A DNA stretch of 64,000 nucleotides from Agmasoma carcini (nom. nud.) (GCA_029232285.1 JAOXFI010000014.1:38258-102257), one strand, 5' to 3'. Counted from the stretch's first letter, positions 40,146 through 50,807 are shown. Notes: generated by a model not told the origin, from the sequence alone. Numbers and translations are program-made.

Positions 40146-40217
40146 GGGATGTTAGCTCAGTGGTAGAGTACCAGACTGAAGATCTGAGGGTCCTGGGTTC
40201 GACTCCCAGACGTCCCA
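40146..40217 (+). tRNA. tRNA-Phe (GAA)
   Basis: 72 nt cloverleaf. The acceptor stem GGGATGT pairs with ACGTCCC (one T-G wobble) and A is the discriminator base. D arm TAGCTCAGTGGTAGAG (A box); anticodon loop CTGAAGA with anticodon GAA; T arm CTGGG-TTCGACT-CCCAG (B box). One mismatch at the top of the anticodon stem (C-A). No intron and no encoded CCA. Downstream T-runs would terminate Pol III. It stands alone between the Sec15-like gene and the transposon-rich block. Confidence 0.93.
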
Positions 40218-40899
40218 TTTTTATTCTGATTTTTTTAATCAATTTATTTGTATAACAGTTACTTGATATTTTGAAATAAGCTCAATTAACATTTAATTAT
40301 CAAAATAAATAGCGAAATTAAAAATATGAACAATGGTTTTTAACAGAAATAACCGACAGGCAGTATCTGTTTATAATAAATAAAATATGATCACTTTTAT
40401 TCAATATATGTATCATTATTTTAAAATGGTACATTATCGCATACAAAAGAAAATTTGTTTATGCAGTTAGCTTAAGAAGAAATTTTATAAAAAAAATATT
40501 GAATGTCAAGAAAAGAAAAAACAAACATTAATACAAGCAAAGTATCTACTCTAATGGCTTTTATTTATATATATAACCTATAAACAAATAATCTACCCTT
40601 ACCGTGAGATGCACAACTATGGAAACATATTTCGTCAACCGGATGCGTATTTGTACCAATTAAATCATATAATTGGGTTAATACTGTTTTATATTTAGTA
40701 AAATGCTATGTAATAACAGATATATTAGTATCATCTATAAAATTTTAACATAATTTATAAATTTTGTGATTTCAACCATTTTTCTCAGTTAAAGAAAATA
40801 CTGGAGGAGGTATCACATGTAAAATTTAATGCATGAACGTATATCAGCTAGAGTAAAACAATGAATTATTGTTTTATTATTTAGTTAATTTTAACTTAA

Positions 40900-41620
40900 A
40901 GAGAAGATATAAAGGCTGCGGGAATCAGATAGCTTTGAATAAAGAAATGCATAAATCATAAACTTAATCGTTATACAAATTATAAATCTATAAAGAAAGC
41001 ATTCTTTTAATAATGATATTATAATGTATTAAATTGTCAAATAAGATGATCATTAATTAAGAATTTTAAAATAATGAAAATTGAGATATAAAATTATTGG
41101 TATTTTTATTGATATTTTTATTGATATTCTTATTGATATTATATAGACAACATACTATTATTAAACAAATTAAGTGGTGGGATCAGTTGTAGAGATGATG
41201 ATTTTTAAGATTAAAAGTCATAGAAGAAGCCCAAGTTATTAAACAAATACAATATGTATAATTGAATGTAATAATGACATCACTAGACCAAATGCAAGTA
41301 CAATTCCAAACAAAAAAGCTATTATTCCAAAAATTTGTAGTCAAATGTGCGCTGGGATTGTGATTTAGACTGATGAGCATAGAAGCTATCGAAATCTAAA
41401 TTATTTTATCTATAGTGTTGTATATCATAAATATGTGTTTGTGAATCTTATCAAAGGGTTTATACTCAGACAGATGAATCTTTTAATAATGAAATAAAAA
41501 CACACTATTGAAAGAAGAGAAGTTGTTAACACACAAGGTAGAGAAAAAAAAAGTTGAACGAATTTTGATTTTTAAAAAAAAATTAGTATTTTTGAAAAAT
41601 GTTTAATTTTAATTTACTAG
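40900..41620 (+). pseudogene. Degenerate Merlin (ISXO2-like) transposase
   Basis: Plus-strand frames give VVEMMIFKIKSHRRSPS (in place of VEIDE-x-K), then IIECNNDITRPNASTIPNKKAIIPKICSQMCAG followed, after a stop, by TDEHRSYRNL (second catalytic Asp region) and VVNTQ (HTQ-x-VE). The order and spacing are those of the ISXO2 catalytic domain. Several stops. Confidence 0.7.
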
Positions 41621-41899
41621 AGAAAATTTGGAAATAGATCTAAGAATCTTATAGAGTATTTGAAAAATAATAATTATTTTATTTTATATAATATAATACC
41701 TTACAATTACAAATCATTTTACAAGATATACTAAAATATTTATAAAAAACTATATAAGCTGCTTAAACTAACAAAAGATATTTCACAAAATTATAATTTT
41801 TAATACTTACTCGAGTAAATATAATTATAGTCACCAAGGATAAGAATTCCAACACATTTTAAATATATTTTTAGATTATTTATAAGGACTAAATATTTT

Positions 41900-42200
41900 A
41901 AGTATGAACACTATCAATTAGATCAACAAAATCAAAAAGATTAAACAATATTTGTTATATTTGCAATACCACGGATTTATCACTCGTGATTATGGTCTTT
42001 TCTCTGCACACATTTTGTATAATAGGTAATAAAGTAGACACACTCGTATTTTTAATAACCTTAAGAAAATATTTTAAATACAGAGTATATGTGATCTTAT
42101 AATAACCAACTTTTCTTCTATGTTATACTTGAACATAGATTCATCAATTTGAAAAATCATATCAAACCACCTAACATCATTCAGGATTATCAAAAATAGA
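41900..42200 (-). pseudogene. Merlin transposase catalytic-region remnant
   Basis: The minus strand reads VRWFDMIFQIDESMFKYN (IDES catalytic motif), a damaged spacer, then NTSVSTLLPIIQNVCREKTIITSDKS (the STLLPII...I-x-SD block). Short but with two diagnostic motifs in the right order. Confidence 0.65.
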
Positions 42201-42699
42201 ATATTCTTTTATTTTTGTATATATTTTAGTATGGATTATGGTATATTCTCGAACCTTTTAAAACATAAAATATTTTTTATTGCGGGTATCATAATATACT
42301 AAAAACAAACCTATTTATAGTTTCACTTCTAATTCCCTTTCGCTGCAACTAATTTCCCAATATTTTTTTATTACGATATTTCCAGGCAACATTCTAATTG
42401 TTGCAACCAAGTTTTAAATTATTATTATTTTGAATTTTGTACGGTTATATCATTTTTTAATAAACAATCATTTATAAAAATAAATTATTATTTTTTTAAA
42501 AAATATTGTCGTAACGGCATGGTGTACCAAGTTTCAGAAATATCTTATATAAATAGGTCTGATCTCATTAGTTGTATTTAATCTTGTTTGGCGTCTCTGT
42601 GGCTCTGCTTGTTCTGTGACTCTTCCTGGACTACCATTAGGATAATAAAAAATTCCTTTTTATAGTCGCCATCTTAATATCAGGTCTCTGCGTGGTTAC

Positions 42700-43350
42700 C
42701 ACAATATCAAACCATTTTTAGATCATCTGATACAATTATTGCGCGAGATTGGTGTTTTGAAAAAAACATCATTGATATTCTAAATTCTTTTCAATTTGTT
42801 GTATACTTTAAAATACACGAAATATTTATAAGAGAGCATGTAAAGGTATGAATATATCATTTCTCATCTACAAAAATATTTTCAGTTCAAAAGAATAGTT
42901 TCTTCTATGATTTATACGTTACTTCGAGTAACGCACTGAAAATTATGGTTAAATGATATAACAATACACAAAGCATTTAAATTATTAAAAATTATATATC
43001 AAGTTGATGTAACAAAAATTAATTACAAACAGAAAATATAAAAACACTGATATTAAGTTTTTTTGGTATTGCTAATATTTTATCAAGCCTTCAAAAGTAT
43101 ATTGGAGTATATGCATGGCAGAAGTGCATCTACTCTATTACCAATTATATATAGAGTATGTCGCAGAGTAGCCTTAGTTTATAGAACAGTTAATCACACT
43201 TTAAATTTTGTTAATCCTGAGACTTTAGTTCGTACTCAAAATATTAAGTCATACTGGGTAAAAAAGTCAAGCACGAATTAAAAATCCAAAGGTTGTAATC
43301 TACTAACGTAGAAGTCTTCTTAACATAAATGATTCTAAAAGATAGCGTTC
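42700..43350 (+). pseudogene. Merlin transposase C-terminal half (copy A of a second family)
   Basis: The open segment 43063-43281 contains GRSASTLLPIIYRVC, TVNHTLNFVNPET and RTQNIKSYW: the DR-x-A-x-TLLPII, TVNHS-x-NFV-x-P and HTQ-x-IESYW motifs. About 350 bp upstream are homologous to the inverted copy at 59.65-60.38 kb (shared words such as GAGATTGGTGTTTTG and ATGAATATATCATTTCTC). Retains a long open run, so it decayed later than the others. Confidence 0.75.
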
Positions 43351-43449
43351 AGCAAGGTAATTTTTGACAAATATTTCATATTATAAAAATTTCAGCTGTG
43401 ATCCGATTTTTTAATATATAATAAGAAACAGTAAATTCTTAAAATTATT

Positions 43450-44440
43450 TGTTTAAAAACGTTTCTTTGTTTTTGACTTGATGATATAATTTAGCATCTT
43501 CCTAAAATACCCATCACAATTGTAAACACTTATCTCCCTAAGATCATATTCAATTAATTTCTTTAATTCTGATTCGTTTTTTGTATTTCTTTTAATAACA
43601 AAATTTCTTAAATTAAGAGGATTAATTCTCAATTGAATTTAAAAATGAGAATATGGTAGAATGTATTCAATCCTAAAACAGCTAATGATCTCGGTTAAGC
43701 CCTTGTAATAGTATATGCAGGCATTATTCATAGTGATAACCGGATTAAAATATATTTTTCAATGTATGTCGATTTAAGATCATCATGAATTATTAAAATC
43801 ATCCCCAGTTAAAGCCTTATCATGAACTCTATGGTATATCATGCCATTTTTAAATATGGTAGCAATAACAGAACATTTTATGTCATATTACAGACACTTA
43901 TACAAAAGCTTATGTTCCAATCAACGACATGCCTTTATTTGGTCTAGATGATACGGCAAAACCAAACCATTCCCAAAAATGAGTTGATCAGAACTATGAA
44001 TTATTTCATACTCACGAAACGTTTGTGCTTAATACGAACGTTTACCAATAGTGGTTTTTTTTGTTTCAAAGGGTAAAGGCTATTGTCGCCTGTTTTGCAG
44101 TGTAATATAACCATAAAGCACTTATCAACATTGTTACGAGATACTTGAAGGTTATAATCAACCTTTATTCTTAAACAAAGTTTCTTTGGAGTAAGAATAC
44201 TATTTTGATCAACCCAATTTCTCACTTGTTCCCTTTAATCAAAATCAAGCTTAGGCCTACGGTCACACCCTGTTGTCTTAAAATTATTTGGCCGTCTTTT
44301 GATAGTTATTGACCACCCTCATAACAGACCAAAATTTTAATTCTAGGGCTACTGAAATATATTTAATTGATTTCTCTGCCCGATTTTTTGCCAATATCCT
44401 TTCTCTATTTGACAAACGAACTTAGTTTCTCTTAACCATA
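43450..44440 (-). pseudogene. Degenerate IS630/Tc1-type transposase
   Basis: Minus-strand pieces in order: NRERILAKNRAEKSIKYISVAL (helix-turn-helix); RNWVDQNSILTPKKLCLRI and LQVSRNNVDKC (open fragment 44001-44225); SVIATIFKNGMIYHRVHDKAL; NNACIYYYKGLTEII, where the catalytic D of the usual DNA-x-xH is replaced; PYSHF; and RNFVIKRNTKNESELKKLI. This is the DDE order of IS630/Tc1/mariner transposases with several stops. It is distinct from the Tc1 element at 34 kb. Confidence 0.8.
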
Positions 44441-44770
44441 TAATTTTAAAATAATTATATTGGAATATTGGTTGCAACAACTGAAAACTAAATCATGGAA
44501 TCTTGTATATAAAAACAAATAAGAAACAATAATTTAAAAATTGTTTCTCTTATATTTTAATGTAGCAACTATGATTTTTATAAAATGGTCATAAAATGAC
44601 TACTCTCTCTATGATACTATTTCAGTATAAAAAAACCCCACTATATTTTATGAAAATCTTTGTGCTCATAAAAAAGTGATGTAACAATTTTAAAAATAAG
44701 TATAATAATAAATGTCTTTTCTAGCTAATTCCAGTTGGCTTTACCAATAAAAAAGTATGATTTGTTCGCT

Positions 44771-45310
44771 CTATGATGAGTCCAGACCTCCACGTGGTGC
44801 AGAGTGGTAATGTTGGAAACAACGGCTAAATGGGCTATAACAGGTCAGGGCCTGCCAAGGGCTAAAGCACAGCCGTAGGGGATACAGATAACCTTGTTCA
44901 CTCTGGGAAACTGGTTTACGGTCGATAGACAGACACTTCGGGATCTCGAAGATATAAGCTGGTTGGTGTGCGTAATAGCAATATGCCCAGCTACAACCGT
45001 ATTCTATAGTTTAATGTCTTTAGTCTTACTATCACCATCTGAGATGGTTTAAGATGGCATGACAATCAAGCTTTTCTACTGCCTTTTACCAAAGCACGAA
45101 TAGTGTATTGTCATTTATCTCCCCTTTCCGTTTCTTTAACATTCCATATTATTGTTGTTTGATTTAAGAGTTTTTACTTGTGGTTCGGCTTTTCTCCTAT
45201 GGTAAATTTATTGATAATTAAGATTCTTTGTAAAAAACGTGAATATTAGCGGAGAGATTTTCAATCGATAATACTTTGTGCTGTTTGTGTTTTTTTATAA
45301 TTTTGCCTAA
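44771..45310. ncRNA. Candidate structured non-coding element, copy A (GC-rich)
   Basis: A patch of strikingly higher GC than its surroundings (about 44780-45000), with no ORF. Local helices can be drawn: GTTG-GAAA-CAAC (44812-44823, GNRA tetraloop), ACGGCT/AGCCGT (44822-44827 with 44871-44876), CAGG/CCTG (44841-44854), CTTCG/CGAAG (44936-44951), AGCTGG/CCAGCT (44957-44992). A second, AT-decayed copy lies 725 bp downstream. I do not recognise the family: not a tRNA, and I could not fit it to snRNA, SRP, RNase P or rRNA. It could be a SINE-like element, a ribozyme-bearing retroelement end or a resident RNA gene. Orientation is unknown. Confidence 0.5.
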
Positions 45311-45511
45311 TCAAGCATATTAGATAAATAAACTTTTCTAATTTATTTATTATATGATCGATTTGTTATAAACTATAAAAGCATTCTCAATATGAATTTT
45401 CTAGTGATAAGTTTTATGAACCATTCGGATAAAAATATTTTGATCATTAGATGTTACGATTTTTATTACCAAAAATTAGAAGAGAAAGATTGTTAAAAAA
45501 TAACTTAAGAT

Positions 45512-46000
45512 TCTCCGCTTAGTGCAGAGTGGTAATGTGGGAAACAACGACTAATCAGATTATAATAATTAATACATACGCTATACAGTGGCGTGGTGAT
45601 ACGGATAAATTTGTATATTTTAGAAAATAATCAGTGATCGATAGAAAGTTGTCACTTCGGTATCTCTAAGATATAAATTGATTGGTGTGCGTAATAGCAT
45701 TAAGCCCAGTTATAATAATTTATCTTTAAAGTCTAAGTGTTAACATCTAAAACGACATGACAATCAAGTATTTACACTGTCTTTATCTAAGGATGAAAAG
45801 TCTATGATCTATACTCGCTACCTGTCTCTTTTACATACCAATTTGATTATTGTTTATTCTCTACTTGCTGATATGACTTATCTAGATTGACTGATAGTTA
45901 ATATTCATTGTAGAAACCGCGAAAAAAGAGGGGAGGTATCCAATCAAAACTATTTTGTACCGTTTGAGTATTTTTCATATATTTTACCGAAAATAAATTT
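45512..46000. repeat. Decayed copy B of the structured element
   Basis: Shares with copy A, in the same order and orientation, the 16-mer GTGCAGAGTGGTAATG (45522), GAAACAACG, TCGATAGA, CACTTCGG, AAGATATAA, the 18-mer TTGGTGTGCGTAATAGCA (45682) and CATGACAATCAAG. Between these blocks it has drifted towards A/T. Copy-to-copy similarity continues at lower level for another ~200 bp. Confidence 0.8.
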
Positions 46001-46654
46001 TTGATAAATAAACATAATATTATTGATATATATGTAATATTTACTAAAGAATACTTTATGTTTTGTTGTAAATGATTACTCAGATTGTCTGATCAAATAA
46101 ATAACCCTAATTTTGTTAGTTAGATTTCTGCAATTTATTTTAATATTTACACAATAATAAATGTATGATAGACATACAAAACTTAAATGCCAAAAATTGA
46201 TATTATAAAGTATAGATAATGATTTTAACTGCGCTATAAGGCATATAATTTATGATTTTACTTTGTTGCATACTTTAATATTTGGATTATGACATATTGC
46301 TTGAAATAAAGTACTATTTTCCTACAACTGATAAAAAAAATTCCAATTCCAAACAAAAATGATATAACTAAGTATAAATATTTGTTTTAATATTATCGCT
46401 TATATGAAAACACAAAAAAATTATATTTTCAAATATGATCTTATTTGTGAATATAAGAGTAATAAACACATCATATACATATTATTACATATAAAATGCG
46501 ATTAAAGACATAATATTAAGATATAAACAAGTACTTACTAAAGTTTTTGGATCATCTGAAAAATATATGAATATTCTTATACATAAATAAAATAAATATT
46601 TATGCAAATTATATTATAATATGCATAAACAAAATATATATAAATGTTATTGTT
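46001..46654. other. Gene-free AT-rich stretch
   Basis: Nothing recognisable; ends in ATGCATAAACAAAATATATATAAATG just before the RING-H2 gene. Confidence 0.5.
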
Positions 46655-47371
46655 ATGAAAACAATGGTCCTTTTTTATTTTAAACAAATAATGCAGTACC
46701 TACAGTATAAAAGTAGTTGTAATGTTACTGCAATTATAAATTCTAGAAATACAGTCCATTATGAAGCAACTTGTATCTATAAAGGGCTTTTTGAAAATAT
46801 TAATAAATTCGAAATCATAGAGGATGACCAACCTATTGATAAACCAAGTCAAGATACAGTGTACATATTCTCACCTACAGAATTATCTAAATATGAACTA
46901 CTATCAGCACACGAAGATATACTTTACGATGATAATTTTAAAACATTAATTGTTGACAAAATATTTCATAAATTCTTAAAAAGTCTTCAATCAATAAATG
47001 CTGATATTAAATTTAGCACACTAGAAGGGCCTAATTTAAAAACTCAAACTGTATCTTTCTTTACATTACCAATATTAATCGCAATTGTACACGTGCTTAT
47101 TATAAAAACGATCAAAAGATTCCAAAAATACGATCCTCACCTATCAAATTACAATATAAATTCAGCCAAACTTAATAAATATGGTGATATAGAAAATAAG
47201 GTTCTTACAGAATGTCTTATATGCTTAAATAACTTCGAACAGGATACTGTGGTTAGAGAATTAAGTTGCAACCATTACTTTCATGTTGATTGTGTTGATA
47301 AATGGCTTATAATGCACAAAAATATGTGTCCTTATTGTAAAAATATAGTTAAGGTATCTCAGCAAGAATAA
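46655..47371 (+). CDS. Membrane-anchored RING-H2 E3 ubiquitin ligase
   Basis: 238 residues. One membrane segment (~133-150, VSFFTLPILIAIVHVLII) and a C-terminal RING-H2: C187, C190, C205, H207, H210, C213, C225, C228, with the W two residues before the loop (DKWL) that contacts E2s. The order (luminal domain, TM, cytosolic RING-H2) is that of PA-TM-RING ligases of the endomembrane system; the ~130-residue N-terminal part could be a reduced PA domain. The exact start is uncertain because ATGs at 46655 and 46664 are both plausible and the usual AAAATTTT context is missing. It is the only clear intact protein gene between 40.2 and 48.3 kb. Confidence 0.75.
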   Translation: MKTMVLFYFKQIMQYLQYKSSCNVTAIINSRNTVHYEATCIYKGLFENINKFEIIEDDQPIDKPSQDTVYIFSPTELSKYELLSAHEDILYDDNFKTLIVDKIFHKFLKSLQSINADIKFSTLEGPNLKTQTVSFFTLPILIAIVHVLIIKTIKRFQKYDPHLSNYNINSAKLNKYGDIENKVLTECLICLNNFEQDTVVRELSCNHYFHVDCVDKWLIMHKNMCPYCKNIVKVSQQE

Positions 47372-47510
47372 AAATTGAAAATATAGTTTTTTTTATATAA
47401 AATTATGAATAGAGACATTTAATAAGTATAAAAAGATTTTATTATATATAAATAGGTGTTTAAACCTATTTATATTTATAATTAGTTAAAATCAATGAAT
47501 TATTAATTCT

Positions 47511-47695
47511 ACTTGAAATCAGAGCCTTGAAAGAGTCACATAGTATAGAAGGAAAAAATTATTGATTTTTCTTGAAATCAAAGGCTTGAAAGATTCACAT
47601 AGTATAAAAGAAAAAAATATTGATTCTTCTTGAAAGAGACGTATGTACTATTGATTCAACTTGAAATCAGAGGCTTGAAAAAAGCACGTGTGTAC
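47511..47695. repeat. CTTGAAATCAGAGGCTTGAAAG tandem repeat
   Basis: Three imperfect ~70-80-bp units, each with CTTGAAATCA(A/G)AG(C/G)CTTGAAA and ACATAGTATA, abutting the 3' side of the LINE relic; possibly its tail. Confidence 0.8.
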
Positions 47696-47699
47696 AAAA

Positions 47700-48195
47700 C
47701 CGACAATCCTAAGGTATTAGGGGCAGTAAATCTTGGTGCTTCACACTGACCATACGCTCACCGAGCTTTGGTTACTAGAGGAGATCTAAGATCAAAGCTT
47801 CGCAATAGAAATTGCTTGCTTTTTGAGGATTTGTGAGATTAAAGAGCATAGTTCGTTAAACCTCTAAGGATGTTTCCATCCGGAAGCTGGCCAATCCTCT
47901 CTAAAGAGTTTATTTATACTGGCTAGGTTGTCAACCTTAATCAATTCTTCTGGGTTGATAAAATGAGTATTAATAATACTCCTATACTTTTCACATGCGA
48001 AGATATGTTGGATATCCACCCTGTGTTATTTACAGCTTGGGCAAAGGTTATTGATGATATTAGAATTAAGACCTACCCTTTTTACTTCATACATCCATCT
48101 TCAATTATGTACTAAAACTAACAATCCTATAATTCAAAGGGCAGTAAATCTTGTTGCCACACCGACCATACACTAATCCTGCTTTGGTTACTATA
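47700..48195 (-). pseudogene. 3' part of a non-LTR retrotransposon (LINE) ORF
   Basis: The minus strand reads NNLCPSCK-x-HRVDIQHIFACEKYRSI, matching the C-x2-C ... H-x4-C zinc knuckle that closes the ORF of R2/R4/Dong-type LINEs (C-x2-C-x7-ET-x2-HI-x3-C), followed by a tail broken by stops. A ~75-bp block at 47701-47775 (GGCAGTAAATCTTG ... GACCATACGC) is repeated at 48120-48190, as expected for two 5'-truncated insertions sharing a 3' UTR. Confidence 0.6.
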
Positions 48196-48342
48196 TACAA
48201 TTATAATATAGATTATTAAAATAAAATCATTGATAAAATTATATCTATATATTTTTATTATTATAAGAAATAATTAGTTTTCATTCAATATCACAATATT
48301 CTATTCAAACATAAAATTGTACATTTTATATTTTTTACCCAA

Positions 48343-48552
48343 ATGAACAAAGATAGTAACATATCACAGTCTGAATTAGAGAATATTGAGAAGGAAATCG
48401 TTGAGAAGGAAGAAAATATATCAAGTGGCATCGTTAACGACCTTTCAGAGCTTCGAGGAGTGAACGATAAATTCAAAAGTAAAGTAAATGAAATTGAAGA
48501 AAATATAAACAAAAAAATTGAAAAAGTTTATGAAGATTTTTCAGATAATTAA
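48343..48552 (+). CDS. Small coiled-coil protein
   Basis: 69 residues, nearly all charged helix with heptad-like spacing (ISQSELENIEKEIVEKEENI ... KSKVNEIEENINKKIEKVYEDF). The ATG follows TTTTTTACCCAA, a CCC-type microsporidian start signal. The last ~45 bp of the gene, from GGAATTGAAGAAAAT to TTTATGAAGA, are partly repeated just after the stop (48558-48600), indicating a recent tandem duplication of the 3' end. Convergent with HSP90. Function unknown. Confidence 0.5.
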   Translation: MNKDSNISQSELENIEKEIVEKEENISSGIVNDLSELRGVNDKFKSKVNEIEENINKKIEKVYEDFSDN

Positions 48553-48618
48553 ATAAATGGAATTGAAGAAAATTGAAAAAGTTTATGAAGAATTATCAAA
48601 TAACTGAATAAATTTATT

Positions 48619-50775
48619 TTAAAGGTCCTTGATTTCTTCAACATCACATGCATCACCATCAACAACTTCAGCAGCTGCTTCTGATTTAGATTCTGCTTCA
48701 TTTTCAATAACAGGCATTTCAGGGGCTGTTAATGAAATATCTCCATTAGCATCAATGAGCTTACAGATAGTTTCAAAAGCAGATGAAGCATACTGTGGTA
48801 GATTATCAATCTTGTAGTTACAAGAAAGTAAACTAGTATTGTAAACGAATAAAATCAAACCCCTTGCTTGAGAAGAACTCTTGGCTCTAATAGCATCAAG
48901 ATGCTTAATAAGGCTGTTCGTTGGGTTAATTTCAAGAATCTTCTTAGATTTCAACATCATTTCAATCATAGGATTATCAGTTGAGCCAGGATGACTCTTA
49001 ATGATGTGCTCCATAGTTGGTGAATGGGCCCATTTGCTAGTCTTAACAAGAGCAGGTACTTCTTCACTAATAGAAGGATTAACAATAACCTTTTCAACTT
49101 TATCACTCAAAACCTTTTCAATCTCTTTCTTAAGATCAGCCAACTCATCAGTACCTTTAAGGTCTTCTGTTTCGGCTGAAATCAAAGTGATATCTCTTCC
49201 GCCGTATTTCTTAAGGGTTTGCAACATGATTGAATCCATTGGGTTAGGCATGAGCATCACAATTTCTTTAGTATGGCCTTTAAGTAAGAAAGATTCTTTC
49301 ACATCAACATCTGAAAGACCTGTAAGGACTTGAATGTTCTTACTTTCAGGGGTCTCTTCAATATATTTATCAAATGTAAGTACAGAACCTTTGTTGGTTT
49401 CATATTTAAGAAGGGAAGCCCACTTATCACGTGATTTCTCATCAGAAACATAATTCTTAACTGCAGACTTGATGCTATCACCAAATGACTTGTAGAAAGT
49501 ATCAAAATCTTCAGATTTCAAATTTTTGATGAGCTTAAGAACATTCTTTGGTAAAATATTCTTAATCATTTTGAATGCAGAGTTACCTTGGATAAAGTCC
49601 CTTGATACGTTGATAGGGAAATTATTAGAAGAAACAACACAATAACAGCAGTTTAAGAAGTCAGGAACAATATCCCTGTCCAAGTCATTTGTAACAAATA
49701 CATTTGAAGCATAAATGTGTACATTCTTAGCTTTCTCGGTAGGAACCTCAAAGACAGAAGCTCTATTTTTTTTAGGAATATAAACCAAGAAATGTAAATC
49801 AAATGCTCCCTCATAAGTAAAAGTTTCACATGCGAGATAATCATCATAATCGTTGGTTAGTTTCTTATAGAAAGCCTTTAGTTCCTCAACGGTACAGTCA
49901 CTCTTCTTCTTGCTCCAAATAGGTTTATCATTTTTAACGATGATCTCTTCAACGAGTTCTTCCTCTACAACCTCTTCTTTGGTCTCATCCTCAGTTTTTG
50001 GTGTTTCGACATTTTCACCTTCTTTAACCTCTTCAGTTTTCTCACCATCCTTAGCCTCTACATTATCATCACCCTCTTTGACTTCTTCACCATCTTTAGT
50101 TTCTTTCTTTGACTTCTTTTTGGTTTTTATCATAGAGATAGGACATAAAAGTGCTGAGCATTTCTCCTTTATGATCTTTTCACAAAGACTCTCTTCTGCA
50201 TACTTCTCTTGTTTAAGATGTAATATAACTGTTGTACCATGCTTAAGATCAGGAACTTCAACACTTTCAATAGTATAATTCTTAATACCCTCAGATACCC
50301 ATTTCAAAGGTGTGCTAAGTGGGTGTTTAGTGATGACTGTGATTTTATTGGCAACTAAGAAACCAGAGTAGAAACCTACACCAAACTGACCAATTACGTT
50401 ACCGACCTCTTCAATGCATTCCTTTTCGTGGTCTCTTTTCCACTTCTTACTACCAGAAGAAGCGATTTTACCTAAGAAAGCGATCAAATCTGCTTTAGTC
50501 ATACCAATACCATTATCTTTGATGGTGAGTGTCATATCCTTCTTATTAGGGATGACTGTGATTTTTCTAGTGTTGTCATCCAAGAGCATTAGATCACAAC
50601 CCTGATCTTTAAGTTGCATATAATCAGCAGTTAACTTGTTTACAGAGTCAGAAGCATTACAAAGGCATTCTCTCATGAAAGCATCATCACTCTTATAGAG
50701 AGATTTAGTCATCATATTCAAAAATTGTTGTACATCAACCTCGTAACCATGATTTTCTATCTTTTGTTCAGACAT
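48619..50775 (-). CDS. HSP90: Heat shock protein HSP90 (cytosolic)
   Basis: ATP-dependent chaperone for kinases and other clients. 718 residues. GHKL ATPase domain: RECLCNASDS (catalytic Glu and ATP-Mg Asn), DNGIGM (~91-96), GQFGVGFYSGF. Charged linker ~210-285. The middle domain keeps NVSRDFIQGN with the catalytic Arg. The C-terminal dimerisation domain is present, but the protein ends DVEEIKDL instead of MEEVD, so the usual docking signal for TPR co-chaperones is altered. No signal peptide, so it is not the ER paralogue. Three perfect TTCnnGAA elements lie 38-127 bp upstream of the start. Confidence 0.95.
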   Translation of the reverse strand: MSEQKIENHGYEVDVQQFLNMMTKSLYKSDDAFMRECLCNASDSVNKLTADYMQLKDQGCDLMLLDDNTRKITVIPNKKDMTLTIKDNGIGMTKADLIAFLGKIASSGSKKWKRDHEKECIEEVGNVIGQFGVGFYSGFLVANKITVITKHPLSTPLKWVSEGIKNYTIESVEVPDLKHGTTVILHLKQEKYAEESLCEKIIKEKCSALLCPISMIKTKKKSKKETKDGEEVKEGDDNVEAKDGEKTEEVKEGENVETPKTEDETKEEVVEEELVEEIIVKNDKPIWSKKKSDCTVEELKAFYKKLTNDYDDYLACETFTYEGAFDLHFLVYIPKKNRASVFEVPTEKAKNVHIYASNVFVTNDLDRDIVPDFLNCCYCVVSSNNFPINVSRDFIQGNSAFKMIKNILPKNVLKLIKNLKSEDFDTFYKSFGDSIKSAVKNYVSDEKSRDKWASLLKYETNKGSVLTFDKYIEETPESKNIQVLTGLSDVDVKESFLLKGHTKEIVMLMPNPMDSIMLQTLKKYGGRDITLISAETEDLKGTDELADLKKEIEKVLSDKVEKVIVNPSISEEVPALVKTSKWAHSPTMEHIIKSHPGSTDNPMIEMMLKSKKILEINPTNSLIKHLDAIRAKSSSQARGLILFVYNTSLLSCNYKIDNLPQYASSAFETICKLIDANGDISLTAPEMPVIENEAESKSEAAAEVVDGDACDVEEIKDL

Positions 50776-50807
50776 TGGTACAAATTTTTATTACTTTTTT
50801 TAAATAA

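Noticed and set aside
41183..41380. 65-aa minus-strand ORF
   Set aside because: Shadow of the plus-strand Merlin relic, which carries family motifs.
43063..43281. Independent 72-aa gene
   Set aside because: It is the C-terminal motif series of a Merlin transposase and has no start context.
44771..45000. Structured element as rRNA, SRP RNA, RNase P RNA, group I intron or tRNA-derived SINE
   Set aside because: Short resemblances exist (GCGTAATAGC, CCCAGCTAC, AAGATATA, an A-box-like TGGTGCAGAGTGG), but none extends into the full conserved core or order of those RNAs.
45076..45095. U5 snRNA loop-like word TGCCTTTTACCA in the structured element
   Set aside because: The word matches the invariant U5 loop, but the flanks do not form the required stem directly around it, no Sm site follows, and the word is lost in copy B. 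Treated as coincidence.
49910..50278. Long plus-strand ORF opposite HSP90 and similar antisense ORFs over other genes
   Set aside because: Low-complexity Ser/Thr-rich mirror of the Lys/Glu-rich charged linker; a shadow frame.
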